64,000 nucleotides of DNA, taken from Mesorhizobium sp. B2-4-15 (GTDB taxonomy: Bacteria; Pseudomonadota; Alphaproteobacteria; Rhizobiales; Rhizobiaceae). A program made the position numbers and the translations under genes. Within the stretch, counting starts at the first letter, position 1, and each line of letters opens with the position of its first letter. The stretch lies in assembly GCF_006658505.1 (NCBI RefSeq), contig NZ_VFUZ01000008.1, positions 124,001-188,000 of the forward strand, in the 5' to 3' direction. Shown here in pieces: positions 6,972 through 16,884 of the stretch. A model generated the notes under the pieces. That model was not told where the DNA came from. It made no database searches and saw only the letters and a list, made by a program, of their open reading frames with translations.

Positions 6972-9629
6972 TTGTCATTTGCCATTCATCAGCGCTTCCG
7001 CGCCTTCATGAGCTGGACCAGTCTTCCGGCAGTGATAGCCCTTGTCGTGCTGTTGATCGCGGGAGTTTTTGCCGACCATCAAAACAGCATTGTTGCCGAA
7101 CAGGCATTGCGGGTTGACGTGGCGAAGGAGATGAACCTCGTTCGCGCCAATCTCGAGGGCAATGTCAATGGAGACCTTCAACTGGCGCGTGGTCTGATCG
7201 CGACGATCGTTACCGAACCGAATATGAGCCAAGCCCGCTTTGCCGAACTGGCAGAGAGCCTCTTTCGCGAGAAGACACGCCTCAGAAACATTGCCGCTGC
7301 CCCCGGCCTGGTCATCTCTTTGATGTATCCAATGGAGGGCAATGAAAAGGCCGTTGGATTGGACTTTCGCAAGGATGAAGACATGCGGGAAGCGGTACTT
7401 CGGGCACGCGATACCAAACAACTGGTGTTGGCCGGCCCCGTGCAGCTGAAGCAAGGAGGTCAGGCGTTTGTCGGCCGATTCCCGGTATTCCTTGATCGTG
7501 ACCGCCCTACCGAGGCATTCTGGGGCATAGTGACCGCCGCAATCGACATTCAGAAGCTGTACGAGGACAGCGGTCTTTTAGACAAGAAACGGTCGATCGA
7601 GATCGCTCTGACGGGCAAGGACGCCCTGGGCCGAAGCGGCGCGCGATTTTTTGGTCCCGCGCGCGTGGCGGAAGACAATCCCGTCACCGCCGAGGTGCGG
7701 TTGCCGACAGGATCGTGGCAGATTTCCGCCATTCCCAAGGGGGGCTGGAACGCCACGCCCCGGAACGCTTGGATTTTGCGATTGGCAATGCTCATCGGCG
7801 GCGCTCTGGTCGTGGTTCCGATTGTCATTGCGGGGCGGCTTTTCGAGCAACGACATAAGCATTACGCCGATCTGCGCCGCAGCGAACGACGGCTTGCCCA
7901 GCTTTCAGAGAGGCTGGAGCTTGCGCTCGATGCTTCGCAAATTGGCGTTTGGGAACAGGATCTCGACTCCGACATCATATACTGGGACGACCGCCTGAAC
8001 GAAATCTATGGAAAGCCGGCAGATGGCAAACCGAGGACCTTCGAAGAGTGGTCGAGATCGATCCATCCCGACGATTTCGAGCGGGCTAAGCGGGATTTCG
8101 CACAGGGGGTCGCGACCGGCATATACTCTTCGGAATATCGTGTGATGCTTCCCAATGGAGTTACTCGACATCTTCGCGCGCGTGCCAGGAGTTACAAGGA
8201 CGGTACCGACCACAAAATGGTCGGAGCGGAATGGGACGTGACGGCGGACGTGGCCCTGACGCGGGAGTTGGAACGGGCAAAGAACCTCGCCGAAACGAGG
8301 AATGCACAGCTGGAGGCGGCGACGGCGCGCAACGAGCACGCAGCGCTTCATGATTCGCTGACCGGCCTTCCAAATCGCCGCCACCTCGACACCGTGCTTG
8401 ATGCCCACGCCACCGTGTCGACGGCTGGCAGCGGCGCCGCGCTTCTGCATCTTGATCTCGATCGCTTTACACAGATCAACGACACGCTTGGCCATGCCGT
8501 CGGCGACGCCGTGCTGATCCATACCGCGAAGGTGCTGACATCGACTGTTGGGTCGGCGGATTTCGTTGCCAGAGTCGGAGGCGATGAGTTTGTCGTAGTC
8601 TGCAGCCGCGACATCTCGATAGACCAACTCAAGCAGTTGGCCGACCGGATCATACAGAGATTGCGGCAGCCGGTTCCCTATCAGGACCACCAGTGCCGTA
8701 TTGGGGTCAGCATCGGGATCGCGGTCGATGCGGTCGGTCCTATCGACGGCCCACGCATGATGGTCAACGCGGACATAGCTCTCTATCGAGCCAAGGGGCG
8801 GGGACGCAATCGGTATGAGTTCTTCACCAAAGATCTCCAGTCCGAGATCGTTCGGACCAAACGGGTGGCCGATGAGATCCTCGGAGGGTTGGAACGCAAC
8901 GAATTTGTTCCGCACTATCAGCTGCAGTTCGACGCCAAAACGTTAGAGGTTGCCGGCGTTGAGGCGCTGGCGCGCTGGAACCATCCGATCGACGGCCTCC
9001 AGCCACCAGGCCGGTTCCTAAAAATTGCGGACGAGTTGAATGTCGTTTCGATTATTGACCGACTGATACTCGAACAAACTCTCCGCGACTTTGATCAGTG
9101 GCAGAGAGCCCGGCTGTTGGTCCCGCGCGCTTCGGTGAACGTCTCTGCGAAACGGCTGCAGGACGAGGAGCTGATCAACAGTCTTGCGTCACTCTCGATA
9201 AAACCAGGAACCGTTTCTTTCGAGCTTCTTGAATCGATCTTCCTCGACGATAATGATGAGCTTGTGGTTTGGAACGTCAACCAGATCAAGGAACTTGGAA
9301 TCGACATTGAAATTGACGATTTTGGCACCGGGCATGCCTCGATTGTCAGCTTGCTCAAACTTCAACCGCGACGGCTGAAAATTGCACGCCAGCTAATTAG
9401 TCCGATCGCCGAGTCAGCCCCGCAGCGCGAGGTCGTGGAATCGATTGTGCAGATTGGCAGGTCCTTGGGGGTCGAGGTCATCGCCGAAGGTGTCGAGACA
9501 ATGCAGCAGGCCAAGATCCTCAAGGATTTGGGCTGCGACATCTTGCAAGGCTACGCGCTTAGCCGACCGATGAGCGCACGAGAGATCATGGAGTTCTTAA
9601 GCAGCCGGCGAATGCGCGCAGCATCCTGA
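6972..9629 (+). CDS. Membrane CHASE-PAS-GGDEF-EAL c-di-GMP turnover protein
   Basis: An 885-residue bifunctional candidate. A membrane segment lies at about 14-34 and a periplasmic CHASE-type sensor at about 40-255 (note VLAGPVQLKQGGQAFVGRFP). A second membrane segment at about 265-288 and a PAS domain with a PAC tail at about 318-430 follow. The GGDEF domain has an intact GGDEF motif near residue 536 and the DSLTGLPNRR start. The EAL domain has EALARW near 662, DDFGTG near 781 and EGVET near the end. Both diguanylate cyclase and phosphodiesterase signatures are present, so net activity cannot be deduced. The start is TTG; the in-frame ATG at 7008 would remove twelve residues before the first membrane segment. 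It appears to be a single-gene unit. Confidence 0.9.
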   Translation: MSFAIHQRFRAFMSWTSLPAVIALVVLLIAGVFADHQNSIVAEQALRVDVAKEMNLVRANLEGNVNGDLQLARGLIATIVTEPNMSQARFAELAESLFREKTRLRNIAAAPGLVISLMYPMEGNEKAVGLDFRKDEDMREAVLRARDTKQLVLAGPVQLKQGGQAFVGRFPVFLDRDRPTEAFWGIVTAAIDIQKLYEDSGLLDKKRSIEIALTGKDALGRSGARFFGPARVAEDNPVTAEVRLPTGSWQISAIPKGGWNATPRNAWILRLAMLIGGALVVVPIVIAGRLFEQRHKHYADLRRSERRLAQLSERLELALDASQIGVWEQDLDSDIIYWDDRLNEIYGKPADGKPRTFEEWSRSIHPDDFERAKRDFAQGVATGIYSSEYRVMLPNGVTRHLRARARSYKDGTDHKMVGAEWDVTADVALTRELERAKNLAETRNAQLEAATARNEHAALHDSLTGLPNRRHLDTVLDAHATVSTAGSGAALLHLDLDRFTQINDTLGHAVGDAVLIHTAKVLTSTVGSADFVARVGGDEFVVVCSRDISIDQLKQLADRIIQRLRQPVPYQDHQCRIGVSIGIAVDAVGPIDGPRMMVNADIALYRAKGRGRNRYEFFTKDLQSEIVRTKRVADEILGGLERNEFVPHYQLQFDAKTLEVAGVEALARWNHPIDGLQPPGRFLKIADELNVVSIIDRLILEQTLRDFDQWQRARLLVPRASVNVSAKRLQDEELINSLASLSIKPGTVSFELLESIFLDDNDELVVWNVNQIKELGIDIEIDDFGTGHASIVSLLKLQPRRLKIARQLISPIAESAPQREVVESIVQIGRSLGVEVIAEGVETMQQAKILKDLGCDILQGYALSRPMSAREIMEFLSSRRMRAAS

Positions 9630-9963
9630 GATTGACGCACGCCGGCGACAAGCATCACGGCTCCGGACTAATATGGAAGAACGTCCGCAAGGAGATAGCT
9701 CCGCAGCCTTCCGGAAGCGTCAAGGATAAAGCAGCCGGTTCGTGACCCGACTCCGAAGGCGTCGTGCAATTGACCATAAATGTCAGCAATAGCTGCCCGA
9801 CTGATGGTCGACTGCTTTTGGGCCGACCGTCCACGGCAATAAGCTGAGTGCGTTGGACGAAGCGCCATCGAGATGAACGCATTGTGCACCGATGGTCAGT
9901 CTGGCCAGCCATAGGAATGCGCTTTGTCGGTGCGAATGCACGAACGGCCAACCCAATCGAAGT
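9630..9963 (+). other. Intergenic region between convergent genes, nothing recognised
   Basis: 334 bp between the c-di-GMP gene and the end of clpV, which converge here. Weak minus-strand open frames exist (for example 9668-9889), but I recognise no family and see no ribosome site. No stem-loop with a T run stands out. Confidence 0.4.
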
Positions 9964-12798
9964 CTATTCGAAAGAGTAGGTGAATCCTTCCGCCGAGGCT
10001 CCGACGACAACTTTTGTCACTTTGCCCTCGAGCGAGCGATTGAGCACGCCGCGGCTGAGTTCCGGCAGCAGCGTGTTGGTGAGGATGGCGTCGATCATGC
10101 GCCCGCCAGATTCTATCTCGGTGCAGCGCGCCTTGACCATGTCCATGACACCGTCGCCGATTACAAGCTCGGCGTCGTTGCTTGCCTTGAGGCGCCGCGC
10201 GATCTTGCCGAACTGGTGTCTGGTGATCGCCTCGATCATCGCATCGGAAAGCGGATAGTAAGGGATTGTCACGACGCGGCCAAGGAAAGCGGCAGGAAAC
10301 ACTTTCAGCAGCGGACCACGCAAGGCGCTGTCCAGATCGTCGATGCCGGTGCGCAAGGTGCCGTTCTTCGTGCGGTCCATGATGACCTCGGAGCCGACAT
10401 TCGACGTGAGCAGGATCAGCGTGTTCTTGAAGTCGATCCGACGGCCTTCGCTGTCATCCATCATACCCTTGTCGAAGACCTGGAAGAAGATCTCGTGCAC
10501 GTCCGGATGCGCCTTCTCGACCTCATCGAGCAGGATCACCGAATAGGGCTTGCGCCGCACGGCCTCGGTCAGGATGCCGCCCTTGCCATAGCCGACATAA
10601 CCGGGTGGCGCGCCCTTCAGCGTCGAGACCGTGTGCGCCTCCTGGAATTCGGACATGTTGATCGAAATAAGGTTCTGCTCGCCGCCATAAAGCGTTTCGG
10701 CCAGCGCCAGGGCTGTCTCGGTCTTGCCGACGCCGGACGGGCCGCAAAGCAGGAAGACGCCGACCGGCTTTTCCGGCGCGCCGAGGCCGGCGCGGCTGGT
10801 CTGGACGCGTCTCGCGATCATCTCCATGGCATGGTCCTGACCGACCACGCGCTCGGACAAGGTGGCGGCGAGATTGAGTGCCTTCTCGGTCTGGCTGGAC
10901 AGCATCCGTCCCGTCGGGATGCCGGTCCAGTCCTGGACGACGGCCGCCACGGCATTGCGGTCGACCGACGGCAAGATCAACGGGGTCTCGCCCTGCGCCT
11001 CGGCAAGTTCCGCCATCAGTTCGCGCAGTCGGGCCAGATCAGCGGTGGCATCCGATGAAGAAGCAGGCTCATGAGCAGGACCGGGCTCCGTCTTCGCCGC
11101 TTTTGTTGTCGTTGACCTTGTCTTCGAGCCGCTGGGTTCAGCCGCCTCGGACTCCGGCGTTTTGGCCCCAGATGCCTTCTTTTCATGCGCTTCGGCCGCT
11201 GGCGCGTCGACAGGCTCGCCCGGAGCAGTTTCTCCGTTCTCCGCAACGTCAAGCGGCATGCCCTCGCCACGGAGTTTGGCGCGCAGGTCGAGAATCTCGG
11301 TCACAAGTGCCTTTTCCCGATCCCAGCGTGTTTGCGCTGCCGCAAGGGCGGTTTCGGTTTCCGCCAGCCCGGCTTCCACGCGAGCCTGTCTGTCGGTCAC
11401 GTCGATGCCTATCGCCGCCTCGCGGCCAATGATGCCCTTCTCCACCTCGAGCGCCTGGCGGCGGCGCAGGATGTCCTCGACCTCGGCCGGCGTGGCGTGC
11501 TGCGAGACGGCAACGCGGGCGCAGGCGGTGTCGAGGAGGCTGACCGCCTTGTCCGGCAGCTGCCTGGCCGGGATGTAGCGGTGTGAAAGGGAAACCGAAG
11601 CCTCGATCGCCTCGTCAAGAATCTGCACTTGGTGGTGCTGCTCGAGAACGCCGGCGACACCGCGCAACATCAGCACGGCCACCGCTTCGGAAGGCTCTTC
11701 GACCTTGACCGTCTGGAACCGACGGGTCAGCGCCGGGTCCTTCTCGATATGCTGCTTGTATTCGGCCCACGTCGTGGCGGCGATCGTGCGAAGCTCGCCG
11801 CGCGCCAGGGCGGGCTTCAGGAGATTGGCCGCGTCGCCGGTTCCCGCCGCGCCGCCCGCGCCGATCAGTGTGTGCGCCTCGTCTATGAAAAGGATGATCG
11901 GCGTCCCTGAAGCCTGCACCTCGTCGATGACGGCCTTCAGCCGCTTTTCGAACTCGCCCTTGACGCTGGCACCAGCCTGCATCAGCCCGACATCGAGCAT
12001 GCGCACGCTGACATTCTGAAGCGGCGGCGGCACGTCGCCCTCGGCGATGCGCAAGGCGAAGCCCTCGACAATCGCCGTCTTGCCGACACCTGCCTCTCCG
12101 GTCAGGATCGGATTGTTTTGCCGGCGCCGCATCAGGATATCGACGATCTGGCGGATTTCAGGATCGCGGCCGACGACCGGATCGATCTTGCCGTCACGGG
12201 CGCGCTGAGTAAGGTCGGTGGCGTATTTGGCGAGCGCCGAATCCCCGCCCGAGCCGCGTTTCAGCGGTGTTTCGGTGGCAGCGGCGGCGGGAGGCGAGCC
12301 AGCTTCGAGCGAGCCTTCAGTGACATCGGCTAAGCGGGCAATGACCCCGTCCGCGTCGATCTTGTCGAATTCAGCGCTGATCTTCGAAACCAGCCCTTCC
12401 AACACCGGTGTCTTCAGGCAGGCGAGAAGAATATGCGCGCTGCGTACCTCCTCGACACCGAATTCCAGCGTGGCCAGGTTCCAGCCTTCCTGTATTGCGT
12501 GGAAGATATGGTCGGAGAATTCCTCCACCGAGGTCGCGCCGTAGGGCAGCTTGTCGATGGCGCGGGTCATATCCGCCGTCAGCCGGCTGACATCCAGCCC
12601 GGCATCAGCGACGATCATCTGCACATCCGAGCGCTCGGACAGCACCAGTTGCTGGACGAAATGGGCGAGCTCGACATAGGGGTTGCCGCGCAGCTTGGCC
12701 GTGTCCGCCGCAGCCTTGAACGCGCGCACCCCCGTGGGATTGAGCTTCGCAACGAGTTCCTTGCGCTTGAAACTTTGCGACGACCGGCGCTGTTCCAT
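9964..12798 (-). CDS. clpV: T6SS sheath-disassembly ATPase ClpV (TssH)
   Basis: AAA+ Hsp100 ATPase that extracts contracted TssB/TssC sheath subunits for recycling. From the ATG at 12798 the product has 944 residues, within the ClpV range. The N-domain ([17 protein letters not shown]) is followed by a first nucleotide site GEAGVGKTA near residue 234 and a second, GPSGVGKTE, near 685. Between them, at about 519-584, lies an Ala/Pro/Lys/Glu-rich low-complexity stretch that is not part of the usual compact middle domain. The open frame extends 55 codons further upstream, but those residues are basic and unlike the family. GGGGGCAGG precedes the chosen start. It is divergent from tssA. Confidence 0.95.
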   Translation of the reverse strand: MEQRRSSQSFKRKELVAKLNPTGVRAFKAAADTAKLRGNPYVELAHFVQQLVLSERSDVQMIVADAGLDVSRLTADMTRAIDKLPYGATSVEEFSDHIFHAIQEGWNLATLEFGVEEVRSAHILLACLKTPVLEGLVSKISAEFDKIDADGVIARLADVTEGSLEAGSPPAAAATETPLKRGSGGDSALAKYATDLTQRARDGKIDPVVGRDPEIRQIVDILMRRRQNNPILTGEAGVGKTAIVEGFALRIAEGDVPPPLQNVSVRMLDVGLMQAGASVKGEFEKRLKAVIDEVQASGTPIILFIDEAHTLIGAGGAAGTGDAANLLKPALARGELRTIAATTWAEYKQHIEKDPALTRRFQTVKVEEPSEAVAVLMLRGVAGVLEQHHQVQILDEAIEASVSLSHRYIPARQLPDKAVSLLDTACARVAVSQHATPAEVEDILRRRQALEVEKGIIGREAAIGIDVTDRQARVEAGLAETETALAAAQTRWDREKALVTEILDLRAKLRGEGMPLDVAENGETAPGEPVDAPAAEAHEKKASGAKTPESEAAEPSGSKTRSTTTKAAKTEPGPAHEPASSSDATADLARLRELMAELAEAQGETPLILPSVDRNAVAAVVQDWTGIPTGRMLSSQTEKALNLAATLSERVVGQDHAMEMIARRVQTSRAGLGAPEKPVGVFLLCGPSGVGKTETALALAETLYGGEQNLISINMSEFQEAHTVSTLKGAPPGYVGYGKGGILTEAVRRKPYSVILLDEVEKAHPDVHEIFFQVFDKGMMDDSEGRRIDFKNTLILLTSNVGSEVIMDRTKNGTLRTGIDDLDSALRGPLLKVFPAAFLGRVVTIPYYPLSDAMIEAITRHQFGKIARRLKASNDAELVIGDGVMDMVKARCTEIESGGRMIDAILTNTLLPELSRGVLNRSLEGKVTKVVVGASAEGFTYSFE

Positions 12799-13125
12799 CT
12801 GGACCTGCCCCCGAAATCTGCTGGCCATACCCTGCCATAGAAGCGGCTGCTTGACAAAGCCGTATGACGAGCGAGTTCTTCGGACCTTATCCGGGCGGCA
12901 CCGCACGGTTACACAAACCTTGCACACTCCTGCAACGATTGCGGTCCGAACCATGCGAACCATTTTACATGCCTGGTCCGCCAGTCGCCCAACGGGTTTC
13001 GCCGAGAGATAAGTGAAGCATTCAGCTTCTGTTAGTTTTCGAGCATGTGTTCAATTGTCGTGGCGTGGGACCGATGATAACGTTGCGTCACATCGGAGTC
13101 ACGGGGCCGCCTGCTGGGGGTACGT
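12799..13125 (+). other. Divergent promoter region of the T6SS locus
   Basis: 327 bp between clpV (leftward) and tssA (rightward), so promoters for both arms of the core locus should lie here. GGGGG is positioned directly before the GTG start of tssA. I looked for a sigma-54 GG-N10-GC pair and found no convincing match, and no clear operator dyad. Confidence 0.5.
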
Positions 13126-14301
13126 GTGATTGATCTAGCACTCTGGCTGAATCCTCTGGACGGTGCGAATCCGTCGGGAGAGGATTTACGCAACGACCCG
13201 GCTTTCCACGAGCTGGAGCGGCTCACGGAAGCCCAGCTCAAGGTCATCCACGACGGCGGCAACAAAGCTTCGCAGTCGACCATCTCGGTGGACTGGGCGG
13301 CCGTCCTCGAAAAAGCGGAAGAATTGCAGTCGCGCGGCCGGGATTTGCGCCTTCTGGTCATCGTCACGCGCGCTCTGGCCAATGAAGAGAGGCTCGCAGG
13401 CCTCGCCCAGGGGCTGACCCTGATCGCAAGGACTTTCGACCAGTATTGGGATACGATGCATCCGGCCTTGCGGACAGGTGCCACGCCGCGCGAGGCGGCG
13501 CTGCGACGCATCAATGCCTTGCTTGACCTCCAGAACGGCCAGGAAGGCCTGCTGGCGAACCTTAGGCAGACTGTCTTCTTCTCACCGCGCGCGATCGGGC
13601 CGATCAGCGGGCGAGATCTGGAACAGGCAGCGCTCGACGAGCGCGTCATGCTCCAGGAAGCTGCTTCCGGCCTTGGGACCGCCGAAAAGGCGGCGCTGAC
13701 GGCCGCCCACAACCAGATGCTGAACCGGGTTCGCACAGGATGCGCGGCGCAGATCGATCAGGCCGCGGACACCGTCATGACACTTTTGGCCGATGCGCGC
13801 GCCGCGATTTCGGCGCTGGAGGCGGTGGATACCTCGCTCAATGCCCGCATCGACGGCAATGGCGCGGCCATTCCGGATTTGAAGAAATTCCTGCAGCGCA
13901 TGCTGACGACGTTGGAGCGGAATTCCAGCGCCGGCGCCGTGGCCAACGGTGAGGCAAAGCCTGCCCCCCAGGCGTCTCAACCGGCATCGACGCCCCCCCG
14001 AAACGGTCATGGAGCCGAGACGATGGCAAGTGCGGCAAGCTCCGTGGAAGCCAGCACCGGCCTGCCTGACCGGATCAGCTCGCGCGACGAGGTCGTCAAA
14101 TGCCTCGATCTGGTGGTCGCATTCTACGACCGCACGGAACCGTCAAGTCCTATCCCGCATCTCGCCCGGCGCGTGCGTCGGATGGTGCACATGGATTTCG
14201 TGGAACTGATGGAAGATCTCGCCCCGTCGGGGCTGAAGGAATTCCGGCTGCTTGCCGGTGTCCCCGATCCCAAGAAGCCGGCCCAGAAGGATGAAAGGTA
14301 A
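13126..14301 (+). CDS. tssA: T6SS baseplate/cap protein TssA (ImpA N-terminal domain)
   Basis: 391 residues. The ImpA_N domain begins at once (WLNPLDGANPSGEDLRNDP, then FHELERLTEAQ). TssA links the baseplate and membrane complex and primes tail growth. A Pro/Ala-rich linker at about 275-310 leads to a C-terminal segment (SSRDEVVKCLDLVVAFYDR and EPSSPIPHLARRVRRMV) that is typical of the shorter TssA class. The start is GTG, chosen because the family signature begins within a few residues and GGGGG lies upstream. It is the first gene of a tightly packed rightward operon; tssB follows after 5 bp. Confidence 0.93.
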   Translation: MIDLALWLNPLDGANPSGEDLRNDPAFHELERLTEAQLKVIHDGGNKASQSTISVDWAAVLEKAEELQSRGRDLRLLVIVTRALANEERLAGLAQGLTLIARTFDQYWDTMHPALRTGATPREAALRRINALLDLQNGQEGLLANLRQTVFFSPRAIGPISGRDLEQAALDERVMLQEAASGLGTAEKAALTAAHNQMLNRVRTGCAAQIDQAADTVMTLLADARAAISALEAVDTSLNARIDGNGAAIPDLKKFLQRMLTTLERNSSAGAVANGEAKPAPQASQPASTPPRNGHGAETMASAASSVEASTGLPDRISSRDEVVKCLDLVVAFYDRTEPSSPIPHLARRVRRMVHMDFVELMEDLAPSGLKEFRLLAGVPDPKKPAQKDER

Positions 14302-14306
14302 CAGGC

Positions 14307-14843
14307 ATGCCAGCAGAGAGCAAAGCGAAGGTCATCGAAAGAAACCGCGCCCCGCGCGTGCAGATCGCCTACGACGTCGAAACCTACGGCAGCCCGACGA
14401 CGATCGAGTTGCCGTTCGTCATGGCTGTCATGGCCGACCTTTCCGGCGCCTCGCAGACCAAGGAAGCGTCAAAGTCGGTTCTGGATCGCAATTTCGTCGA
14501 AACCGACGCCAATCGCTTCCCCAAATTCATGGAAGCGATGGGACCGCGCGTGAAGGCGCGCGTGAAGAACACGTTGCCGCAAGCGGAAGGCGCCGAGCGG
14601 GACGAGGAACTGGCGATCGATCTCACCTTCTCCAAAATGGGTGATTTCGCGCCGGACAAGATCGCCGAGCAGGTGCCGCAACTGGCCGAGATCCTCAAGA
14701 TGCGCCGTCAACTCGAGGAACTGCTGGGCTTCATGGATGGCCGCGTCGACGCCGAAAAGCGTATTGCGCAGCTTCTGAACAACGAGCCGCTGCTGAGCAA
14801 GATCGCCAGCCAGGCGATATCTGACGGCAAGGGCGAGGAGTAA
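14307..14843 (+). CDS. tssB: T6SS contractile sheath small subunit TssB
   Basis: 178 residues, standard for TssB/VipA, which forms the contractile sheath with TssC. Family motifs are NRAPRVQIAYDVETYGS, LPFVMAVMADLSG, RFPKFMEAMGPRV and FAPDKIAEQVPQLAEILKMRRQL. GAAAGG lies upstream of the ATG. tssC starts 3 bp after the stop, so the two sheath subunits are co-produced. Confidence 0.97.
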   Translation: MPAESKAKVIERNRAPRVQIAYDVETYGSPTTIELPFVMAVMADLSGASQTKEASKSVLDRNFVETDANRFPKFMEAMGPRVKARVKNTLPQAEGAERDEELAIDLTFSKMGDFAPDKIAEQVPQLAEILKMRRQLEELLGFMDGRVDAEKRIAQLLNNEPLLSKIASQAISDGKGEE

Positions 14844-14846
14844 GTC

Positions 14847-16352
14847 ATGGCCGAACAGCAAAAGACCGCAGCCGCTACCGCCGAGGCGGAAGCCATCGAT
14901 CTTGGCGAGTTCAGCGGCCTCCTTGAAAAGGATTTCAAGGTCAAGAAGGACGACAGTGAGAAGCTGCAGCAGTTGGTGCGCAACCTGGCGCTGGCCGCTC
15001 AGTCCCGTTCCGAGACGACGAGCATCTCGTCCAATGCGATCAAATCGATCAAATCGCTGATCGCGGGCATAGACAAGATGCTGACGACGCAGGTCAACGA
15101 GATCCTGCATGCCCCGGAAGTGCGGGAGATGGAAGGCACCTGGCGAGGTCTTTGGTACCTCATCAACAACACCGAGACGGATACCAAGCTGAAGATCCGG
15201 GTGATGAACATCTCCAAGGAGCAGTTGGCCGACACGCTGGAAGACTATGAAGGCCAGATGTGGGACCAGAGCCCGGTCTTCAAGAAAGTCTACACGGACG
15301 AGTATTCGATGCTGGGCGGCGAGCCGATCGGCTGCATCATCGGCGCCTACGAGTTCTCCAACCATCCGCGCGACGTCGGCCTGCTGCGCAACATATCCGG
15401 GGTCTGTGCCTCGGCGCATACGCCGTTCATCGCGGCCGCCTCGCCGCGGCTGTTCCGCATGGACAGCTGGCAGGAACTGCCGAACCCGCAAGACCTGCAG
15501 ATGATCGTGAACAATCCGTCCTATGCCTCATGGCAGTCGCTGCGCGAGAGCGAGGACGCACGCTATATCGGGCTCACCATGCCGCGCGTGCTGGCACGCC
15601 TGCCCTACGGCTCGGAAACCGTTCCGGTGAAGGGCTTCACCTTCGAGGAAGAGGTGGGTGGCGACCACAACAAATATGTCTGGATGAACGCCGCTTTCCC
15701 GATGGGCGTGAACATCAACCGCAGCCACAAGCTGTATGGCTGGGGAACACAGATCCGCGGCGTCGAGAATGGCGGCACGGTGCTCAACCTGCCGGTTCAC
15801 GCGTTCCCGACGGACGACGGTTCGATCGCAATGAAATGCCCGACCGAGGTCGCCATCGACGACCGGCGCGAGGCGGAACTGGCGAAGCTCGGCCTGATGC
15901 CGATCTTGCATCGCAAGAACACCGATCTCGCAGCCTTCATCGGCGCGCATTCGCTTCAGGATGACGAGACGCGCGCCGGGCGTCTGGTCGACCCCGACGC
16001 CCAGTCGAACGAACGGCTGAGCGCCAACCTGCCCTACCTCTTCCCGGTGTCGCGCTTCGCGCATTACCTCAAGGCGATCGCGCGCGACAAGATCGGCTCG
16101 TTCAAGGAACGCACCGACATGGAGATCTGGTTGACCGAATGGATCAACCGGTACGTGCTGGCCAATCCGGCCTTTGCCGACGACAAGGCGCGGGCCAAGC
16201 GCCCGCTTGCCGCGGCCGAGGTTCAGGTCGACAGCGTCGAAGGCCGGCCCGGTTACTACAATGCCCGTTTCTATCTGCGTCCGCACTACCAGTTGGAAGG
16301 CATCAACGCCTCCCTCCGGCTGGTGTCGGAACTGCCGTCGGTGAAGGGCTGA
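14847..16352 (+). CDS. tssC: T6SS contractile sheath large subunit TssC
   Basis: 501 residues, the VipB/TssC partner of TssB. Signatures include LHAPEVREMEGTWRGL-type text (here LHAPEVREMEGTWRG), GEPIGCIIGAYEF, ARLPYGS and the C-terminal RPGYYNARFYLRPHYQLEG. The GAGGAG at the end of tssB serves as ribosome site. The C-terminal region provides the surface recognised by ClpV when the sheath contracts. Confidence 0.97.
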   Translation: MAEQQKTAAATAEAEAIDLGEFSGLLEKDFKVKKDDSEKLQQLVRNLALAAQSRSETTSISSNAIKSIKSLIAGIDKMLTTQVNEILHAPEVREMEGTWRGLWYLINNTETDTKLKIRVMNISKEQLADTLEDYEGQMWDQSPVFKKVYTDEYSMLGGEPIGCIIGAYEFSNHPRDVGLLRNISGVCASAHTPFIAAASPRLFRMDSWQELPNPQDLQMIVNNPSYASWQSLRESEDARYIGLTMPRVLARLPYGSETVPVKGFTFEEEVGGDHNKYVWMNAAFPMGVNINRSHKLYGWGTQIRGVENGGTVLNLPVHAFPTDDGSIAMKCPTEVAIDDRREAELAKLGLMPILHRKNTDLAAFIGAHSLQDDETRAGRLVDPDAQSNERLSANLPYLFPVSRFAHYLKAIARDKIGSFKERTDMEIWLTEWINRYVLANPAFADDKARAKRPLAAAEVQVDSVEGRPGYYNARFYLRPHYQLEGINASLRLVSELPSVKG

Positions 16353-16401
16353 AATCGCAGCGAAGTCATCTTGTGTCGTTTGAACGCGGTGGAGAAAGAC
16401 A

Positions 16402-16884
16402 ATGCCTACCACAGAGAGAAGCGAGGCTCCTTCAATGAAGATTGATGGGTTTTTGAAAGTTCCGGATATCAAGGGCCCGAGCAAGCGCGATGGCCATGAA
16501 GATGAGATCGAAGTGCATGGCGTCGATTACAAGATGATGGCGCCCTACGATCCGAATTCGCTTTCGCGACGCGGCCGTGTGTCGATGGGAATGATCAAAT
16601 TCTTCAAGCACTACGACAAGTCGTCGCCATATCTGAAGAAAGCCCTGTTCGAGAACAAGGCACTCGACGAGGTGGTGTTTTCGGCACGCCGCACTATTGA
16701 CGGCGAGACCAGCGACTATCTGGTCGTGACGCTCTCCGACGCCTCGATCATGGAATACGATATGCGGCAGGCCGCCGACGAGGCGGACCTTATCGAGGAA
16801 GAAGTCAGCTTCGCCTACAAGAAGATCAAGTTCGTCTACGACAAGGACGACGAGATCGAAATGGACGTCTATGTCGGCAAGTGA
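16402..16884 (+). CDS. hcp: T6SS tube protein Hcp (TssD)
   Basis: 160 residues. Hcp forms hexameric rings that stack into the inner tube and can carry small effectors. The core begins MKIDGFLKVPDIKGPSKR and includes VMMAPYD-like and SRRGRVSMG segments, with ITKxxDKSSPxL-type text (FFKHYDKSSPYLKKALF) and a KIKFVYD ending. The ATG at 16402 has GGAG seven bases upstream. An in-frame ATG at 16435 would start exactly at the usual family N-terminus and is a real alternative. A 49-bp gap separates it from tssC, and it overlaps tssE by 14 bp, an unusually intimate arrangement. Confidence 0.95.
   Translation: MPTTERSEAPSMKIDGFLKVPDIKGPSKRDGHEDEIEVHGVDYKMMAPYDPNSLSRRGRVSMGMIKFFKHYDKSSPYLKKALFENKALDEVVFSARRTIDGETSDYLVVTLSDASIMEYDMRQAADEADLIEEEVSFAYKKIKFVYDKDDEIEMDVYVGK

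Noticed and set aside
9655..9951. 98-codon minus-strand frame between the c-di-GMP gene and clpV
   Set aside because: No motif or ribosome site; two frames are equally open, so a gene is not supported.
12799..13125. Sigma-54 promoter for the T6SS
   Set aside because: A TGGC-containing stretch was tested, but the GG to GC spacing is 8 rather than 10 and the -12 element is poor.
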